Positions 52,503-61,340 of a DNA stretch of 64,000 bases are shown in pieces (the stretch's first letter is position 1; every line of letters begins with the position of its first letter). The notes beneath the pieces are model-generated. The model had not been told where the DNA came from. It was given only the letters and a program-made list of their open reading frames with translations, and did no database searches. Origin of the DNA: Caballeronia ptereochthonis. GTDB taxonomy: Bacteria; Pseudomonadota; Gammaproteobacteria; Burkholderiales; Burkholderiaceae. Where the stretch lies: assembly GCF_001545075.1 (NCBI RefSeq), contig NZ_FCOB02000028.1, forward strand, positions 38,959 to 102,958, read 5' to 3'. Made by a program: the position numbers and the translations under genes.

Positions 52503-53204
52503 TCACTTGACTCCCGGGATGCGGTAATGCGCCGCGAGCCGCGCGCCCGCCATCATGATGGCGAGCGAGAGCACCAGATACACGACGGTCGCGACCAGAT
52601 ACGTTTCGAACGACAGGAACGTCTCGTTCTCGATTTTTCGCGTCACGTAGGTCAGCTCGGCCGCGCCGATCGCCATCGCGAGACTCGTGTTCTTGAAGAG
52701 CAGGACCGCGTGATTGACCATCGGAGGAATGGCGTTGCGCAATGCCTGGGGCAGCACGACGTAGCGCATGGCCTTGAAGAAGTTCAGCCCCAGCGCGCGC
52801 GATGCTTCGAACTGACCATACGGAATCGCGCGCAGGCCGCTTCGGATGTCCTCCGAAAGGTACGCGCCGCTGCACAATCCGATCGCGATGACCGCGAAGA
52901 TGAACTGGCCGTTGTAGTCGTTCAGGAAGTCCTGCAAGCCGCTCGGCAGGATCGCCGCAATGCCGAAGTACCAGAAGAGGATCTGCACCAGCATCGGCAC
53001 GTTGCGGTGATACGCAACATAGCTCGCCACGAACGATGTCGCGACGCGAAGCTGCGTCATTCGGATCAGCGTGAGCAGAATGCCCATGAACAGCGAAAGC
53101 AGCCACGCGAGCCCCGTCATGGCGAGCGTGAGTTCAATGCCGTGCAGGAACAGTGCGCCATAGTCGCCCTGAAGCACGGTTGCCAGATCAAAGTGAAGTT
53201 TCAT
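52503..53204 (-). CDS. Polar amino-acid ABC transporter permease 1 (HisQ/GltJ type)
   Basis: The 233-residue permease begins MKLHFDLATVLQGDYGALFL, followed by HGIELTLAMTGLAWLLSLFM, RNVPMLVQILFWYFG and the EAA loop EASRALGLNFFKAMRYVVLP. The start at 53204 gives the usual length; the frame is open 17 codons further up. The 271-bp gap before it (53205-53475) is the widest break in the minus-strand train and probably carries the transporter promoter. I see no gene and no clear operator there. Confidence 0.92.
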   Translation of the reverse strand: MKLHFDLATVLQGDYGALFLHGIELTLAMTGLAWLLSLFMGILLTLIRMTQLRVATSFVASYVAYHRNVPMLVQILFWYFGIAAILPSGLQDFLNDYNGQFIFAVIAIGLCSGAYLSEDIRSGLRAIPYGQFEASRALGLNFFKAMRYVVLPQALRNAIPPMVNHAVLLFKNTSLAMAIGAAELTYVTRKIENETFLSFETYLVATVVYLVLSLAIMMAGARLAAHYRIPGVK

Positions 53205-53475
53205 ATCGCACGTCCAGAGTTTTTCAATTCCGCTTGGCGCTTCCATCCTTGCCACGAATCGATACTAGCTCGCTCAAAAATGGCAATGCAGACGCCTTTC
53301 TTCTGGTGCGATAAGTTTCAGAAATGAATGCCGCCAAAGGCGCGAGGACCGCGCGGACAGGGCTTCTCACGATTGTGTCTCCTGATTTCGCCGCGCCTCT
53401 TTCGGGCGCCTCATTCGTCGCGAAACGAGTTCGGCAGAGCCTCGTTCGACGCTCCGCCGATCATGGTTGTTGCAT

Positions 53476-54486
53476 TTACGCCGGCGCCCGCAGCTCGCCC
53501 AGCACTTCAGGATTGACGGGCGTCGGCGGCCTGCCCGCGTCGGGTCCCACGCCCATCGCCGCGATCAGGTTGTCGACGCACAGGCGAGCCATCGCGCGAC
53601 GCGTCGCAACCGATGCGCTGCCGATGTGCGGCGTCAGCACGACGTTTCTGCACGCAAGCAGCTCCGGATGGACGCGCGGCTCGCCCTCGAACACGTCGAG
53701 GCCCGCCGCCGCGATGCCGCCTTCCTTCAATACGGCGGCCAGCGCGGCGTCGTCGACCACGCCGCCGCGCGCGATATTGATGAGCGTCGCGGAGGATTTC
53801 ATCTGCTTCAGTTCGGCCGCGCCGATCGCGTGATGCGAGTTCGCCGAATACGGCACGACCACGATCAGATGATCGGATTCGCGCATCAACGCATCCTTGT
53901 CGACATAGCACGCGTTGCATTGCGCTTCGATCTCCGGCGCGAGCGGCGTGCGGTTGTGATAAATCACCTTCATGCCGAAGCCGAGCGCGCCGCGCCGGGC
54001 GATCGCCTGCCCGATGCGTCCCATGCCGAGAATCCCGAGCGTCGAGCCGTGAATGTCGGCACCGAGCAGCATGTCGAAGCGGCCCGTCGTCACCCATTTG
54101 CCCTCGCGCACGAAGTGCTCGGACTCCGTGATGCGCCTCGCCGCGGCCATCATCAGCGCGAAGCCGAAGTCGGCGGTGGTGTCGGTGAGCACGTCGGGCG
54201 TGTTGGTCAACAGCACGCCACGCGCCGTGCAGGCGGCCACGTCGACGTTGTTGTAGCCGACGCCGATATTGCATACCGCCTTGAGCTGCGGGCACGCATC
54301 GAGCAGGCGCGCATCGATGCGATCGCTCCCCGCCGTGAGGGCGGCCTGCCTGCCTTGCAGACGCTCGATCAGCTCGTCCTGCGTCCAGAGCGTGTCGGAC
54401 GGATTGTCGGTGACGTCGAAATGCGCGCGCAGGCGCTCGACGATGTCGGGAAAGGACGCGCGGGTAACCAGCACCGATGCACGCAT
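53476..54486 (-). CDS. D-2-hydroxyacid dehydrogenase (GhrB / 2-ketogluconate reductase type)
   Basis: The 336-residue cytosolic NAD(P)H-dependent enzyme reduces 2-keto acids such as glyoxylate, hydroxypyruvate or 2-ketogluconate. It has NIGVGYNNVDVAACTARGV, the dinucleotide loop LGILGMGRIGQAIARRG, the catalytic Arg in INIARGGVVDDAAL, Glu in AGLDVFEGEPRV and His in LTPHIGSASVATR. All key residues are present and the length is normal. It stands 64 bp after an SDR gene and ahead of the ABC transporter genes. Confidence 0.9.
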   Translation of the reverse strand: MRASVLVTRASFPDIVERLRAHFDVTDNPSDTLWTQDELIERLQGRQAALTAGSDRIDARLLDACPQLKAVCNIGVGYNNVDVAACTARGVLLTNTPDVLTDTTADFGFALMMAAARRITESEHFVREGKWVTTGRFDMLLGADIHGSTLGILGMGRIGQAIARRGALGFGMKVIYHNRTPLAPEIEAQCNACYVDKDALMRESDHLIVVVPYSANSHHAIGAAELKQMKSSATLINIARGGVVDDAALAAVLKEGGIAAAGLDVFEGEPRVHPELLACRNVVLTPHIGSASVATRRAMARLCVDNLIAAMGVGPDAGRPPTPVNPEVLGELRAPA

Positions 54487-54550
54487 GAAAGAATCTCCTG
54501 AAACCTTGAATCGTATGAGTCGATGATCGATATGCGACGAAAGCGAACGC

Positions 54551-55303
54551 TCAGCGCGCTTCGGGCTCGCGCTTGATCGTCGTGAGGCCGCCCGGCACCT
54601 GCAGGGTCGGCAGGATTTCCATGTTGCTGATGTTCACGGCGAGCGGCGCGGCAATCGCGAAGGCGATCGCATCGGCGATATCGGACGGCTGCGGCAATTC
54701 GAATCCGTCGATGAACTCCTTGCGCGCGGCCTCGATGTTGCCGCTGACATGCCCGAAGATGTCCGTCGCCACGCGCCCCGGGCAGATCTCCGTCACGCGC
54801 ACGCGCTTGCCCGTCGCGTCGACGCGCAGTTGTCGCGAGAGCGCGTGAATGCCTGCCTTGGTCGCGTGATAGATCGAGTTGCCGCCGAAGTTGTAGATCG
54901 CCGCGATCGAGCTGATGTTGACGATATGGCCGCGGTCGCGCGCCACCATGCCGGGCATCGTGAGACGCACCAGATGCAGCACGGCTTGCAGGTTCACTTC
55001 CACTTGAAGGTCGATGTCGCCTTCCGTCGCGCTCAGGATCGAGCCCTTGGTCGATACGCCTGCGTTGTTCACCAGAATGTCGAACTCCACCTCGCTGGTG
55101 AGCCGGGTCACCGCGTCGAGATCGCAGACGTCGATCGCGTGCGGAATGCAGCCGGTTCGTTCGGCCAGTTCATTCAGACGCTCGGCGTTGCGCGCGAGCG
55201 CATGCACTTCCAGCCCTTCGCGACGGAATCGCTCGACGATCGCCGCACCCATGCCGGTCGAAGCGCCCGTCACCAGCGCGGTCTTGTAATCGGAGAAAGG
55301 CAT
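54551..55303 (-). CDS. SDR-family oxidoreductase
   Basis: The 250-residue classical SDR has the cofactor motif ALVTGASTGMGAAIVERFRR, FDILVNNAGVSTKG, catalytic Ser in VNISSIAAIYNFGGNS and YHATK. The C-terminal region (SNMEILPTLQVPGG) resembles YdfG/NADP-dependent serine-type and related dehydrogenases that act on hydroxy acids. The ATG at 55303 follows ACAGGAGCATTCG. It is 99 bp downstream of pxpA in the same direction. The substrate is unknown. Confidence 0.86.
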   Translation of the reverse strand: MPFSDYKTALVTGASTGMGAAIVERFRREGLEVHALARNAERLNELAERTGCIPHAIDVCDLDAVTRLTSEVEFDILVNNAGVSTKGSILSATEGDIDLQVEVNLQAVLHLVRLTMPGMVARDRGHIVNISSIAAIYNFGGNSIYHATKAGIHALSRQLRVDATGKRVRVTEICPGRVATDIFGHVSGNIEAARKEFIDGFELPQPSDIADAIAFAIAAPLAVNISNMEILPTLQVPGGLTTIKREPEAR

Positions 55304-55402
55304 CGAATGCTCCTGTTTGATGTTTGGTTGGTGTCGAAACAAATGTACGTGGACGCATGCGCACGCGCCAAGACGAAATGTCTTTGATGAGATAAGCGCG
55401 GC

Positions 55403-56173
55403 CTATGGCGCGATGAGCCTGGAGAGAGGCACGACGCGTCCGCCCGCCGTTTCGATCGCGCTGCGCACCGTGCGCGCCAGTTCGACCGCCCCGGGCGTGT
55501 CGCCGTGCAGGAGGATCGATTGCGCCGTCATCTTCAGGCGCTTGCCCGAATGCGTGGTGACCGTGCCGTCCTCGAGCAGCTGCTGCACGCGCGCGAGCAC
55601 GGCCGTGCGATCCTTGATGACCGCGCCATCCAGCTTGCGCGAAACCAGATTGCCCGCGTCGTCATAGGCGCGATCCGCGAGAAAGGTGTTCGCGACACGC
55701 ATGCCCAGCTTGTCGGCGGCACGCTCGATCTGCGTATTCGTCGACACGCTGATGACCACGTCGCGATCGAAGTCCGCCACCGCGCGCACGAGCGGCTCGG
55801 CGAGCTCATACGATGCAGCCGCCATGTTGCCGAGCGCGCCATGAAAGCTCATGTGCGTGAGACGCGCGTGCGCGGCCTTCGCGATGCCCGCAAGCGCGCC
55901 CATCTGATACAGCACGTATTTGGCGAGTTCGAGCGGATCGGCCTGAATCGGTCTGCGGCCGAAGCCGAGCAAGTCGGGAAAGCCGACGTGCGCGCCCACA
56001 TCGATGCCTTTCCGGAGCGCGAGCCGCACCGTCTTGTCCATGATGACGGGATCACCCGCGTGATAGCCGCACGCGATATTCGCGGACGAAACGATGTCCA
56101 TCATCGCTTCGTCCTCACCCATGCGATAGGGGCCGAAGCCTTCGCCGAGATCGGCGTTCAGATCGATTTGCAC
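55403..56173 (-). CDS. pxpA: 5-oxoprolinase subunit A (LamB/YcsF family)
   Basis: The 256-residue protein is the A subunit of the bacterial ATP-dependent 5-oxoproline (pyroglutamate) hydrolase. The N-terminus is highly typical: QIDLNADLGEGFGPYRMGED, then IVSSANIACGYHAGDPVIMD, GIDVGAHVGFPDLLGFGRR and LHGDTPGAVELARTVR near the end. It lies 11 bp after the carrier-like gene and in one operon with pxpB and pxpC. The company of a biotin carboxylase and carrier is not part of the E. coli-type enzyme and may point to a related lactam substrate. Confidence 0.93.
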   Translation of the reverse strand: MQIDLNADLGEGFGPYRMGEDEAMMDIVSSANIACGYHAGDPVIMDKTVRLALRKGIDVGAHVGFPDLLGFGRRPIQADPLELAKYVLYQMGALAGIAKAAHARLTHMSFHGALGNMAAASYELAEPLVRAVADFDRDVVISVSTNTQIERAADKLGMRVANTFLADRAYDDAGNLVSRKLDGAVIKDRTAVLARVQQLLEDGTVTTHSGKRLKMTAQSILLHGDTPGAVELARTVRSAIETAGGRVVPLSRLIAP

Positions 56174-56184
56174 AGCAGACTCCG

Positions 56185-56613
56185 TTACGTTGATCTCTCG
56201 GCAAGCGAGGCGAGCGCGGCGCCGAACCCGACGACCGTTCCTTCATCGACGAGCCATTCGCCGAGCACGCCATCGGCCGGTGTGACGACCGGCAAGCAAA
56301 GCTCGGCGACCTGCAGGATCGCCACGATGTCGCCCGCGCGCACGCTCGCGCCGGCTTCGACAAGCGCCGTCGCACGGCCGGGATGCGTTCGCAGGAAGCG
56401 GCCCGCGTGACAGGCCTTGACTTGCATCGGCGCGGGGCGTTCGAGACTTGCCGTCTCGACCTTCGCGGCAGGCTCACGCGCGGTCGGGTGATCGAGCGTC
56501 AGGCGCGCCACGCTGCGCCCTCTCGCGATTTCGATGAAACCCACGCCCGCCGCTTCGAGCCAGCCCGCGATCTGCCTCAGCTCGCCGATATCCAGTTCGT
56601 TCTCTCGTGTCAT
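56185..56613 (-). CDS. Biotin-carrier-like protein without the biotinylated lysine
   Basis: The 142-residue protein has the layout of AccB: a short N-terminal segment (DIGELRQIAGWLEAAGVGF), then a biotinyl/lipoyl-type barrel (ATALVEAGASVRAGDIVAIL ... GVLGEWLVDEGTVVGFGAAL). Where the true carrier in this operon reads IEAMKMFNAI, this protein reads LQVAELCLPV, so the lysine that takes biotin is replaced (E104 by my alignment). It therefore probably cannot carry biotin and may be a structural or regulatory subunit. The ATG at 56613 overlaps the pxpC stop (ATGA). Confidence 0.75.
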   Translation of the reverse strand: MTRENELDIGELRQIAGWLEAAGVGFIEIARGRSVARLTLDHPTAREPAAKVETASLERPAPMQVKACHAGRFLRTHPGRATALVEAGASVRAGDIVAILQVAELCLPVVTPADGVLGEWLVDEGTVVGFGAALASLAERST

Positions 56614-57617
56614 GTCGGAAGCCTGGGCGCGCTGCGATGAAGACCGATCAATTGACGAAGCTTGTTCAGATACCACTGCAGTTCGTCTTCCGCGTCGAGT
56701 GCTTCCTGATAGTTCGTCTTCGCAAAGCGGATGGTCGAGCCGATGCGCGCCTGCGCGAGACGCCACAAGTCGGCCTCGATCACGGTGCCGATCTTCGGGT
56801 AACCGCCTGTCGGCTGCGCATCGCGCAGTTGAATGATGGGCTGGCCGCTGGGCGGAACCTGAATCACGCCGGGCACGATGCCGTGCGAGCGCATCTCCAG
56901 CGGCTGCCGGGACTTGAGCGCCGCGCCCGCGAGCCGGAAGCCATAGCGGTCACTCTGCGGCGTGACCTTCCAGCTTTCGCGCCAGAACGTCTGGACGGAT
57001 GCGTCGTCGTATGCGTCGTACTCGGCGGCCGGGAGCACGCGCACGACGGTCTCATTCGGACCGGCCGCCGGCGTCGCGGCGCCTTGCAGCAGCGTGCGCG
57101 CCGGCGCCGTGACGCCGAAGCCCGCGTAATCGGCCGGCTTAGTATCGGGAGCCGATTGCGCCGCGCGCAGCACGTCGCCCTTTTGCAGCGCTCGCCCGTC
57201 GTGTCCGCCGAACTCGCCGCGCAATTGCGTGCTGCGCGATCCCAGCACCACGGGCACGTCCACACCGCCCGCGAGCGACAGGTAGCAACGCGCGCCCGCC
57301 GTCGGCACACCGAGCGTGAGCACGTCGCCTTCGCGCGCCTGAAGCGTCCACCACGGCAGCACGGGACGATCGTTGAGACGCGCCGCGCAATCCGCGCCCG
57401 TCAGCGCGAACGCGACGTCGGCCGTGAAGCGCACGCGGAACGGGAACATCGGAATCTCGATGCCCGCGGCGCCGCTGTCGTTGCCGAGCAGGAGGTTGCC
57501 CACCGCGAGCGCGATGCGGTCCATCGCGCCGGACGTGCCGACGCCATAGCGCAGATAGCCTTCGCGCCCCTGATCCTGAACCGTGGCGAGCGCGGCATTG
57601 GAAAGCACTTCGATCAT
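56610..57617 (-). CDS. pxpC: 5-oxoprolinase subunit C (KipA family)
   Basis: The 335-residue protein begins MIEVLSNAALATVQDQGREG. The family blocks GVGTSGAMDRIALAVGNLLL, IEIPMFPFRVRF, RCYLSLAGGVDVPVVLGSRS and SDRYGFRLAGAALKS follow, with GIVPGVIQVPPSGQPIIQLR and DAQPTGGYPKIGTV. PxpC (formerly KipA) pairs with PxpB to phosphorylate the lactam for hydrolysis with PxpA. Its ATG at 57617 overlaps the pxpB stop and its own stop overlaps the carrier-like gene start, both as ATGA. Confidence 0.93.
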   Translation of the reverse strand: MIEVLSNAALATVQDQGREGYLRYGVGTSGAMDRIALAVGNLLLGNDSGAAGIEIPMFPFRVRFTADVAFALTGADCAARLNDRPVLPWWTLQAREGDVLTLGVPTAGARCYLSLAGGVDVPVVLGSRSTQLRGEFGGHDGRALQKGDVLRAAQSAPDTKPADYAGFGVTAPARTLLQGAATPAAGPNETVVRVLPAAEYDAYDDASVQTFWRESWKVTPQSDRYGFRLAGAALKSRQPLEMRSHGIVPGVIQVPPSGQPIIQLRDAQPTGGYPKIGTVIEADLWRLAQARIGSTIRFAKTNYQEALDAEDELQWYLNKLRQLIGLHRSAPRLPT

Positions 57618-58333
57618 CGGATGATCCTCTCGGCACGGAACCGAATCATGTCGCCCGGCGCGAACAACGCGGGCTCGTCGCGCGTGGGGTCGAAGAACGA
57701 CATCGACGTGTGCCCGATCGTGTTCCATCCGCTCGGGCCCGTGGACGCCGATACGCCCGTCTGCACCCCGCCGATGGACACCGCACCTCCGGGCAAGCCG
57801 AGCACCGGCACCTTGCGGCGCGGCGTGGCGATACGCGGGTCCATGCCGCCGAGATAGCAGTAGCCGGGATGGCTGCCGAGCGCGTAGACCGTGTAGAGCG
57901 GCGCGGTATGAAGCGCGACGATCTCATCGACCGACAAGCCCGTGTGCGCCACCACGTCCGCCATATGCGGGCCGAACTCACCGCCGTATTCGACGGCGAG
58001 CTCGACGATCTTCCCTTCGAGCTGAAGCTCCTGTCCTTCGGCCCACGCATCGCGCAACGCGGACGTCAGCGCGTCGATGTTGCGCGGCGGGCGGTCGAAC
58101 GTGAGCATCAGGTTGGATACGCCGGGAACGGCCTCGCGCACCGACGGCCACGTCGCCGCTTTCCGGCTGAGCGCCCAGATGCGCCGCTGCGTGGGCAAGT
58201 CGAGATCGCCGGGCGCCTCGAACAGCAAGCCCGACGTGCCGAGCAAGCTGATGCGCGGCGACGGCTCGACTGACTTCATGGGTTCTTCGTTCCTTTCGTC
58301 GGCTCGAAGCGTGCGTTCGATCAGCGCGGTCAT
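57614..58333 (-). CDS. pxpB: 5-oxoprolinase subunit B (KipI family)
   Basis: The protein has up to 239 residues, with the KipI/PxpB marks RISLLGTSGLLFEAPGDLDL, GVSNLMLTFDRPPRNIDALT, YTVYALGSHPGYCYLGGMDP and LGLPGGAVSIGGVQTGVSAS, then GPSGWNTIGHTSMSFFDPTR. The ATG at 58333 overlaps the stop of the biotin carboxylase gene (ATGA). An ATG 18 codons later (58279) has an AAAGGAACG ribosome site and gives a more usual length, so either start may be used. Confidence 0.9.
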   Translation of the reverse strand: MTALIERTLRADERNEEPMKSVEPSPRISLLGTSGLLFEAPGDLDLPTQRRIWALSRKAATWPSVREAVPGVSNLMLTFDRPPRNIDALTSALRDAWAEGQELQLEGKIVELAVEYGGEFGPHMADVVAHTGLSVDEIVALHTAPLYTVYALGSHPGYCYLGGMDPRIATPRRKVPVLGLPGGAVSIGGVQTGVSASTGPSGWNTIGHTSMSFFDPTRDEPALFAPGDMIRFRAERIIR

Positions 58334-59682
58334 GCCGTTCTCCTCGCCGCGAGCCAGCGTTCAAGATGGTGAATGTCGACGCCGCCCGCGCGGAAACCGT
58401 CGTCGTCGAGAATGGATCGATGCAGCTCCACGTTGGTCCGTATGCCGCCGACACGCATCTCCGCCAGCGCGACGCGCATGCGGTCGAGCGCTTCGTCCCG
58501 GCTCGCGCCATGCGTGATGATCTTGGCGATCAGCGAATCGTAATAAGGCGGCACCTGCGCGCCGGCGCTCAGATGCGAATCGACGCGTATGCCGTTGCCG
58601 CCAGGAATCTCCCACATCGACACATGCCCCGGGCTCGGCACGAACGTGAACGGGTCCTCGGCGTTGATGCGGCACTCGAGCGCGTGGCCTTGCGTCGCGA
58701 TGTCGGCCTGTCGGGCGTCGAGCGCATGCCCCTGGGCAATGCGTATCTGTTCGCGAACGATGTCGATGCCCGATGTCATCTCCGTCACCGGATGCTCGAC
58801 CTGCAAGCGCGTATTCATTTCGATGAAGTAGAACTGTCCGTTTTCGAAGAGAAACTCGAAGGTGCCCGCTCCGCGATAGCCGATCTGCCTGCAAGCCTGA
58901 ACGCAACGCTCGCCCACTTGCCGGATCAGCTCGGGATCGATGCCCGGCGCGGGCGCCTCCTCCAGCAGCTTCTGATGGCGGCGTTGCAGCGAGCAATCCC
59001 GCGAGCCGAGCCAGAGCGCGTTGCCGTGCGTATCGCACAGCACCTGAATCTCCACATGACGCGGATGCTCGAGGAACTTCTCGATATAGAGCTCGGGCTT
59101 GCCGAACGCGCGGCGCGCTTCCTCGCGCGTGACGGCCACCGCATCGAGCAGCTCGTTCGCCGCTTTCACTACTCGCATGCCGCGACCGCCGCCGCCGCCC
59201 GCCGCCTTGACGATCACGGGATAGCCGATTTCCCCGGCGATGGCGAGCGTGCTCGCGGCATCGTCCGGCAAGCCGCCGTCAGGGCCCGGCACGCACGGGA
59301 CACCGGCCGCGCGCATCGCACGCTTGGCCGCGACCTTGTCGCCCATGATGCGGATCGACTCCGGCTGCGGCCCGATGAAGCTCATGCCGGCGGCTTCGAC
59401 CTGTTCCGCGAAATCCGCGTTCTCCGAGAGAAAGCCGTAGCCCGGATGAATGGCTTGCGCGCCGCTCACGTGCGCCGCGAGCAGAATCGCCGAGCGGTTG
59501 AGATAGCTGAGCCCGGGCGCGGCCGGACCGATGCACAACGCTTCGTCGGCGAGGCGCACGTAGCGTGCATCGGCGTCGGCTTCCGAATGGATCGCCACGG
59601 TCTTCAGGCCGAGCTCGCGGCACGCGCGCTGGATGCGAAGCGCGATCTCGCCCCGGTTTGCAATCAGGACTTTTTCAAACAT
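58330..59682 (-). CDS. accC: Biotin carboxylase (AccC-like)
   Basis: The 450-residue ATP-grasp enzyme carboxylates carrier-bound biotin with bicarbonate and ATP. It starts MFEKVLIANRGEIALRIQRA. It has AIHPGYGFLSENADFAEQVE, the glycine-rich loop IVKAAGGGGGRGMRVV, VEIQVLCDTHGNALWLGSRD, CSLQRRHQKLLEEAPAPGID, FIEMNTRLQVEHPVTEM and CRINAEDPF. All catalytic blocks are present. The ATG at 59682 lies inside the end of the carrier gene (8-bp overlap). No carboxyltransferase gene is nearby, so its partner is likely Pxp-type or encoded elsewhere. Confidence 0.92.
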   Translation of the reverse strand: MFEKVLIANRGEIALRIQRACRELGLKTVAIHSEADADARYVRLADEALCIGPAAPGLSYLNRSAILLAAHVSGAQAIHPGYGFLSENADFAEQVEAAGMSFIGPQPESIRIMGDKVAAKRAMRAAGVPCVPGPDGGLPDDAASTLAIAGEIGYPVIVKAAGGGGGRGMRVVKAANELLDAVAVTREEARRAFGKPELYIEKFLEHPRHVEIQVLCDTHGNALWLGSRDCSLQRRHQKLLEEAPAPGIDPELIRQVGERCVQACRQIGYRGAGTFEFLFENGQFYFIEMNTRLQVEHPVTEMTSGIDIVREQIRIAQGHALDARQADIATQGHALECRINAEDPFTFVPSPGHVSMWEIPGGNGIRVDSHLSAGAQVPPYYDSLIAKIITHGASRDEALDRMRVALAEMRVGGIRTNVELHRSILDDDGFRAGGVDIHHLERWLAARRTA

Positions 59683-60151
59683 GATCGTTCTGCCGGCGTG
59701 GCGCGATGCGAAAGAGCGGCTGCCCGGATTGCACTTCATCGCCCGCGGCGACGAGCACTTCGACGAGCGTGCCCGCGCAATCGGATTCGATCGCGTTGAA
59801 CATCTTCATGGCTTCGATCGCGCACAGCACCTGGCCTTCGGCGATGGTGTCGCCCAGGCGCGCGAACGGGGGATCGGCGGGCGCGGGCGTCAGGTGGACC
59901 ACGCCGAACATCGGCGCGTGCAGCGTGTGAGATTCAGGTTGCGAGGGTTGCGGCTTCTCGCTTTGCCCGCTCGTTTCAGGCGCTTCAGCGCGCTCGGGCC
60001 GTTCCGCTTCCTGTGCGGCCTCCTCGGCGCGCACTTTCGCGCCAAGCGTCTTGACGAGCCTGACGCGGTCCTCTCCTTCGATCAGTTCAATTTCGGCGAG
60101 CGGCGACTGCGCAAGCAGGTCGATCAACGCCTTTATTCGCTGCAAATCCAT
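59675..60151 (-). CDS. accB: Biotin carboxyl carrier protein (AccB-like)
   Basis: The 158-residue carrier starts MDLQRIKALIDLLAQSPLAE, has a Glu/Pro-rich linker (about residues 42-78) and a C-terminal biotinyl domain with the biotin site AIEAMKMFNAIES (K116). GTLVEVLVAAGDEVQSGQPL follows. The ATG at 60151 follows GGACTCGAC; an ATG six codons earlier is possible. It is the first gene of the pxp/acc operon, about 150 bp downstream of an ATA-N9-TAT site. Confidence 0.9.
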   Translation of the reverse strand: MDLQRIKALIDLLAQSPLAEIELIEGEDRVRLVKTLGAKVRAEEAAQEAERPERAEAPETSGQSEKPQPSQPESHTLHAPMFGVVHLTPAPADPPFARLGDTIAEGQVLCAIEAMKMFNAIESDCAGTLVEVLVAAGDEVQSGQPLFRIAPRRQNDHV

Positions 60152-60299
60152 GTCGAGTCCGTGGCGCATTAATCCGGACGGCACGCTGTCTCCGTCGTGC
60201 CGCGATCGCGGCCGCGTCATCGAACGGGGCGGCGATCCGCAATGGACTCAATGTATCCGGCAAGAAAATTTCGCGCCAAGATTGTTTGGCTTTGCCGTG

Positions 60300-60314
60300 A
60301 TAAGGCGCGCTTAT
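60300..60314. promoter_or_regulatory. Nac-type site (ATA-N9-TAT) upstream of the accB/pxp operon
   Basis: ATAAGGCGCGCTTAT matches ATA-N9-TAT exactly and is also an inverted repeat ATAAG-GCGCG-CTTAT. It overlaps the stop codon of the Nac-like gene and lies about 150 bp before accB. The consensus ATA-N9-TAT is established for Klebsiella Nac; use here is inferred. Confidence 0.6.
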
Positions 60315-61234
60315 GTATCCGACGAAACCTCCGGCGTGGCGTCGAGCGTATCGGCGGCCAGTTCGAGCAGGATGTCCTTGACGGCAGTGGCCGGCTCGGA
60401 AAGCGGCAGATGGTCGGAGAGGCACAGCGACAGCGGAATCTTGATGACCGGCGACACGATCCTGCATTGCACGCTCTCACCCGCGCCCGCCACGACGCGT
60501 GCCGTCGACGCCGGCAGAATGGTCGCGCCGACGCCCGCGTTGACCGCCGCGGCGAGCGTCGTGGCCGACTCGATCTCGGCGACGACCTTGGGGATCATCT
60601 GCACGCGGGCAAAGCCCTCGTCGACGTATTTCCTCAGATAGTTGTAGGGTCTCGGCAGCAGCAAGGGCACGCCGGCCAGCTCCGACACCGCGATCTGCCC
60701 GGGCGCGATGCCCATGCTGGCGGGCGCCACGAGGAACATTTCCTCGTTCATGAGAAGCTGGAATGACAGGCCGTGCACGGGCTTGTCGCCGTAGAGCACG
60801 GCCATGTCCATGCGGCCGTTCATGATCAGCTCGCTCAGGGTCGTGCCGAAATTCTCGTTGATGTACAGCACGATCTCCGGATGCCGCGAACGCACCGCGC
60901 GTAAAAGCGGCAACGACAGCGCGGACGCGCCCGTGCCCGGCGCGAGTCCCACGGAAACGTGGCCCGACAGCGTCTGCCCCGCGCTCTTGACATCGGCCTG
61001 CGCCTGCTCGAACTGCCGCAGGATCAGCTGCGCATGCCGATACAGCGTGGAGCCGGCCTCGGTCGGCGTGACGCCGCGCTTCGTGCGCACGAGCAATTGC
61101 TGGCCGAACTCTTCCTCGAGCGTGATGAGTTGCTGGCTGAGCGCGGGTTGAGCGATGTGCAGCACTTCGGAAGCCTGCGTCAGGCTGCCGATATCCACCG
61201 CCTTCACAAAGTACTTGAGTCGCCGCAGGTTCAC
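60311..61234 (-). CDS. nac: LysR-family regulator of the Nac (nitrogen assimilation control) type
   Basis: The 307-residue protein is strikingly close to enterobacterial Nac at the N-terminus: MNLRRLKYFVKAVDIGSLTQ, then ASEVLHIAQPALSQQLITLE and QLLVRTKRGVTPTEAGSTLY. The effector domain has GHVSVGLAPGTGASALSLPL, PEIVLYINENFGTTLSELIM and GRMDMAVLY. Nac proteins activate or repress nitrogen-use genes under sigma-54/NtrC control, usually without a small effector. I see no clear sigma-54 promoter upstream. It is divergent from the aminotransferase and precedes the accB/pxp operon on the same strand; ATA-N9-TAT sites lie on both sides. Confidence 0.87.
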   Translation of the reverse strand: MNLRRLKYFVKAVDIGSLTQASEVLHIAQPALSQQLITLEEEFGQQLLVRTKRGVTPTEAGSTLYRHAQLILRQFEQAQADVKSAGQTLSGHVSVGLAPGTGASALSLPLLRAVRSRHPEIVLYINENFGTTLSELIMNGRMDMAVLYGDKPVHGLSFQLLMNEEMFLVAPASMGIAPGQIAVSELAGVPLLLPRPYNYLRKYVDEGFARVQMIPKVVAEIESATTLAAAVNAGVGATILPASTARVVAGAGESVQCRIVSPVIKIPLSLCLSDHLPLSEPATAVKDILLELAADTLDATPEVSSDT

Positions 61235-61340
61235 GATTGCCGCCTTGTCTGTCGTTCGATCATGAAATCATAGGAGAAGCCCCGGCGTGCGGACAGCCCA
61301 AAAAATACCGATGTCCTTCACGATGGCCGTACGCGCTGTC

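Noticed and set aside
58366..59799. A 477-codon plus-strand frame opposite accC
   Set aside because: Antisense shadow of a fully conserved biotin carboxylase gene.
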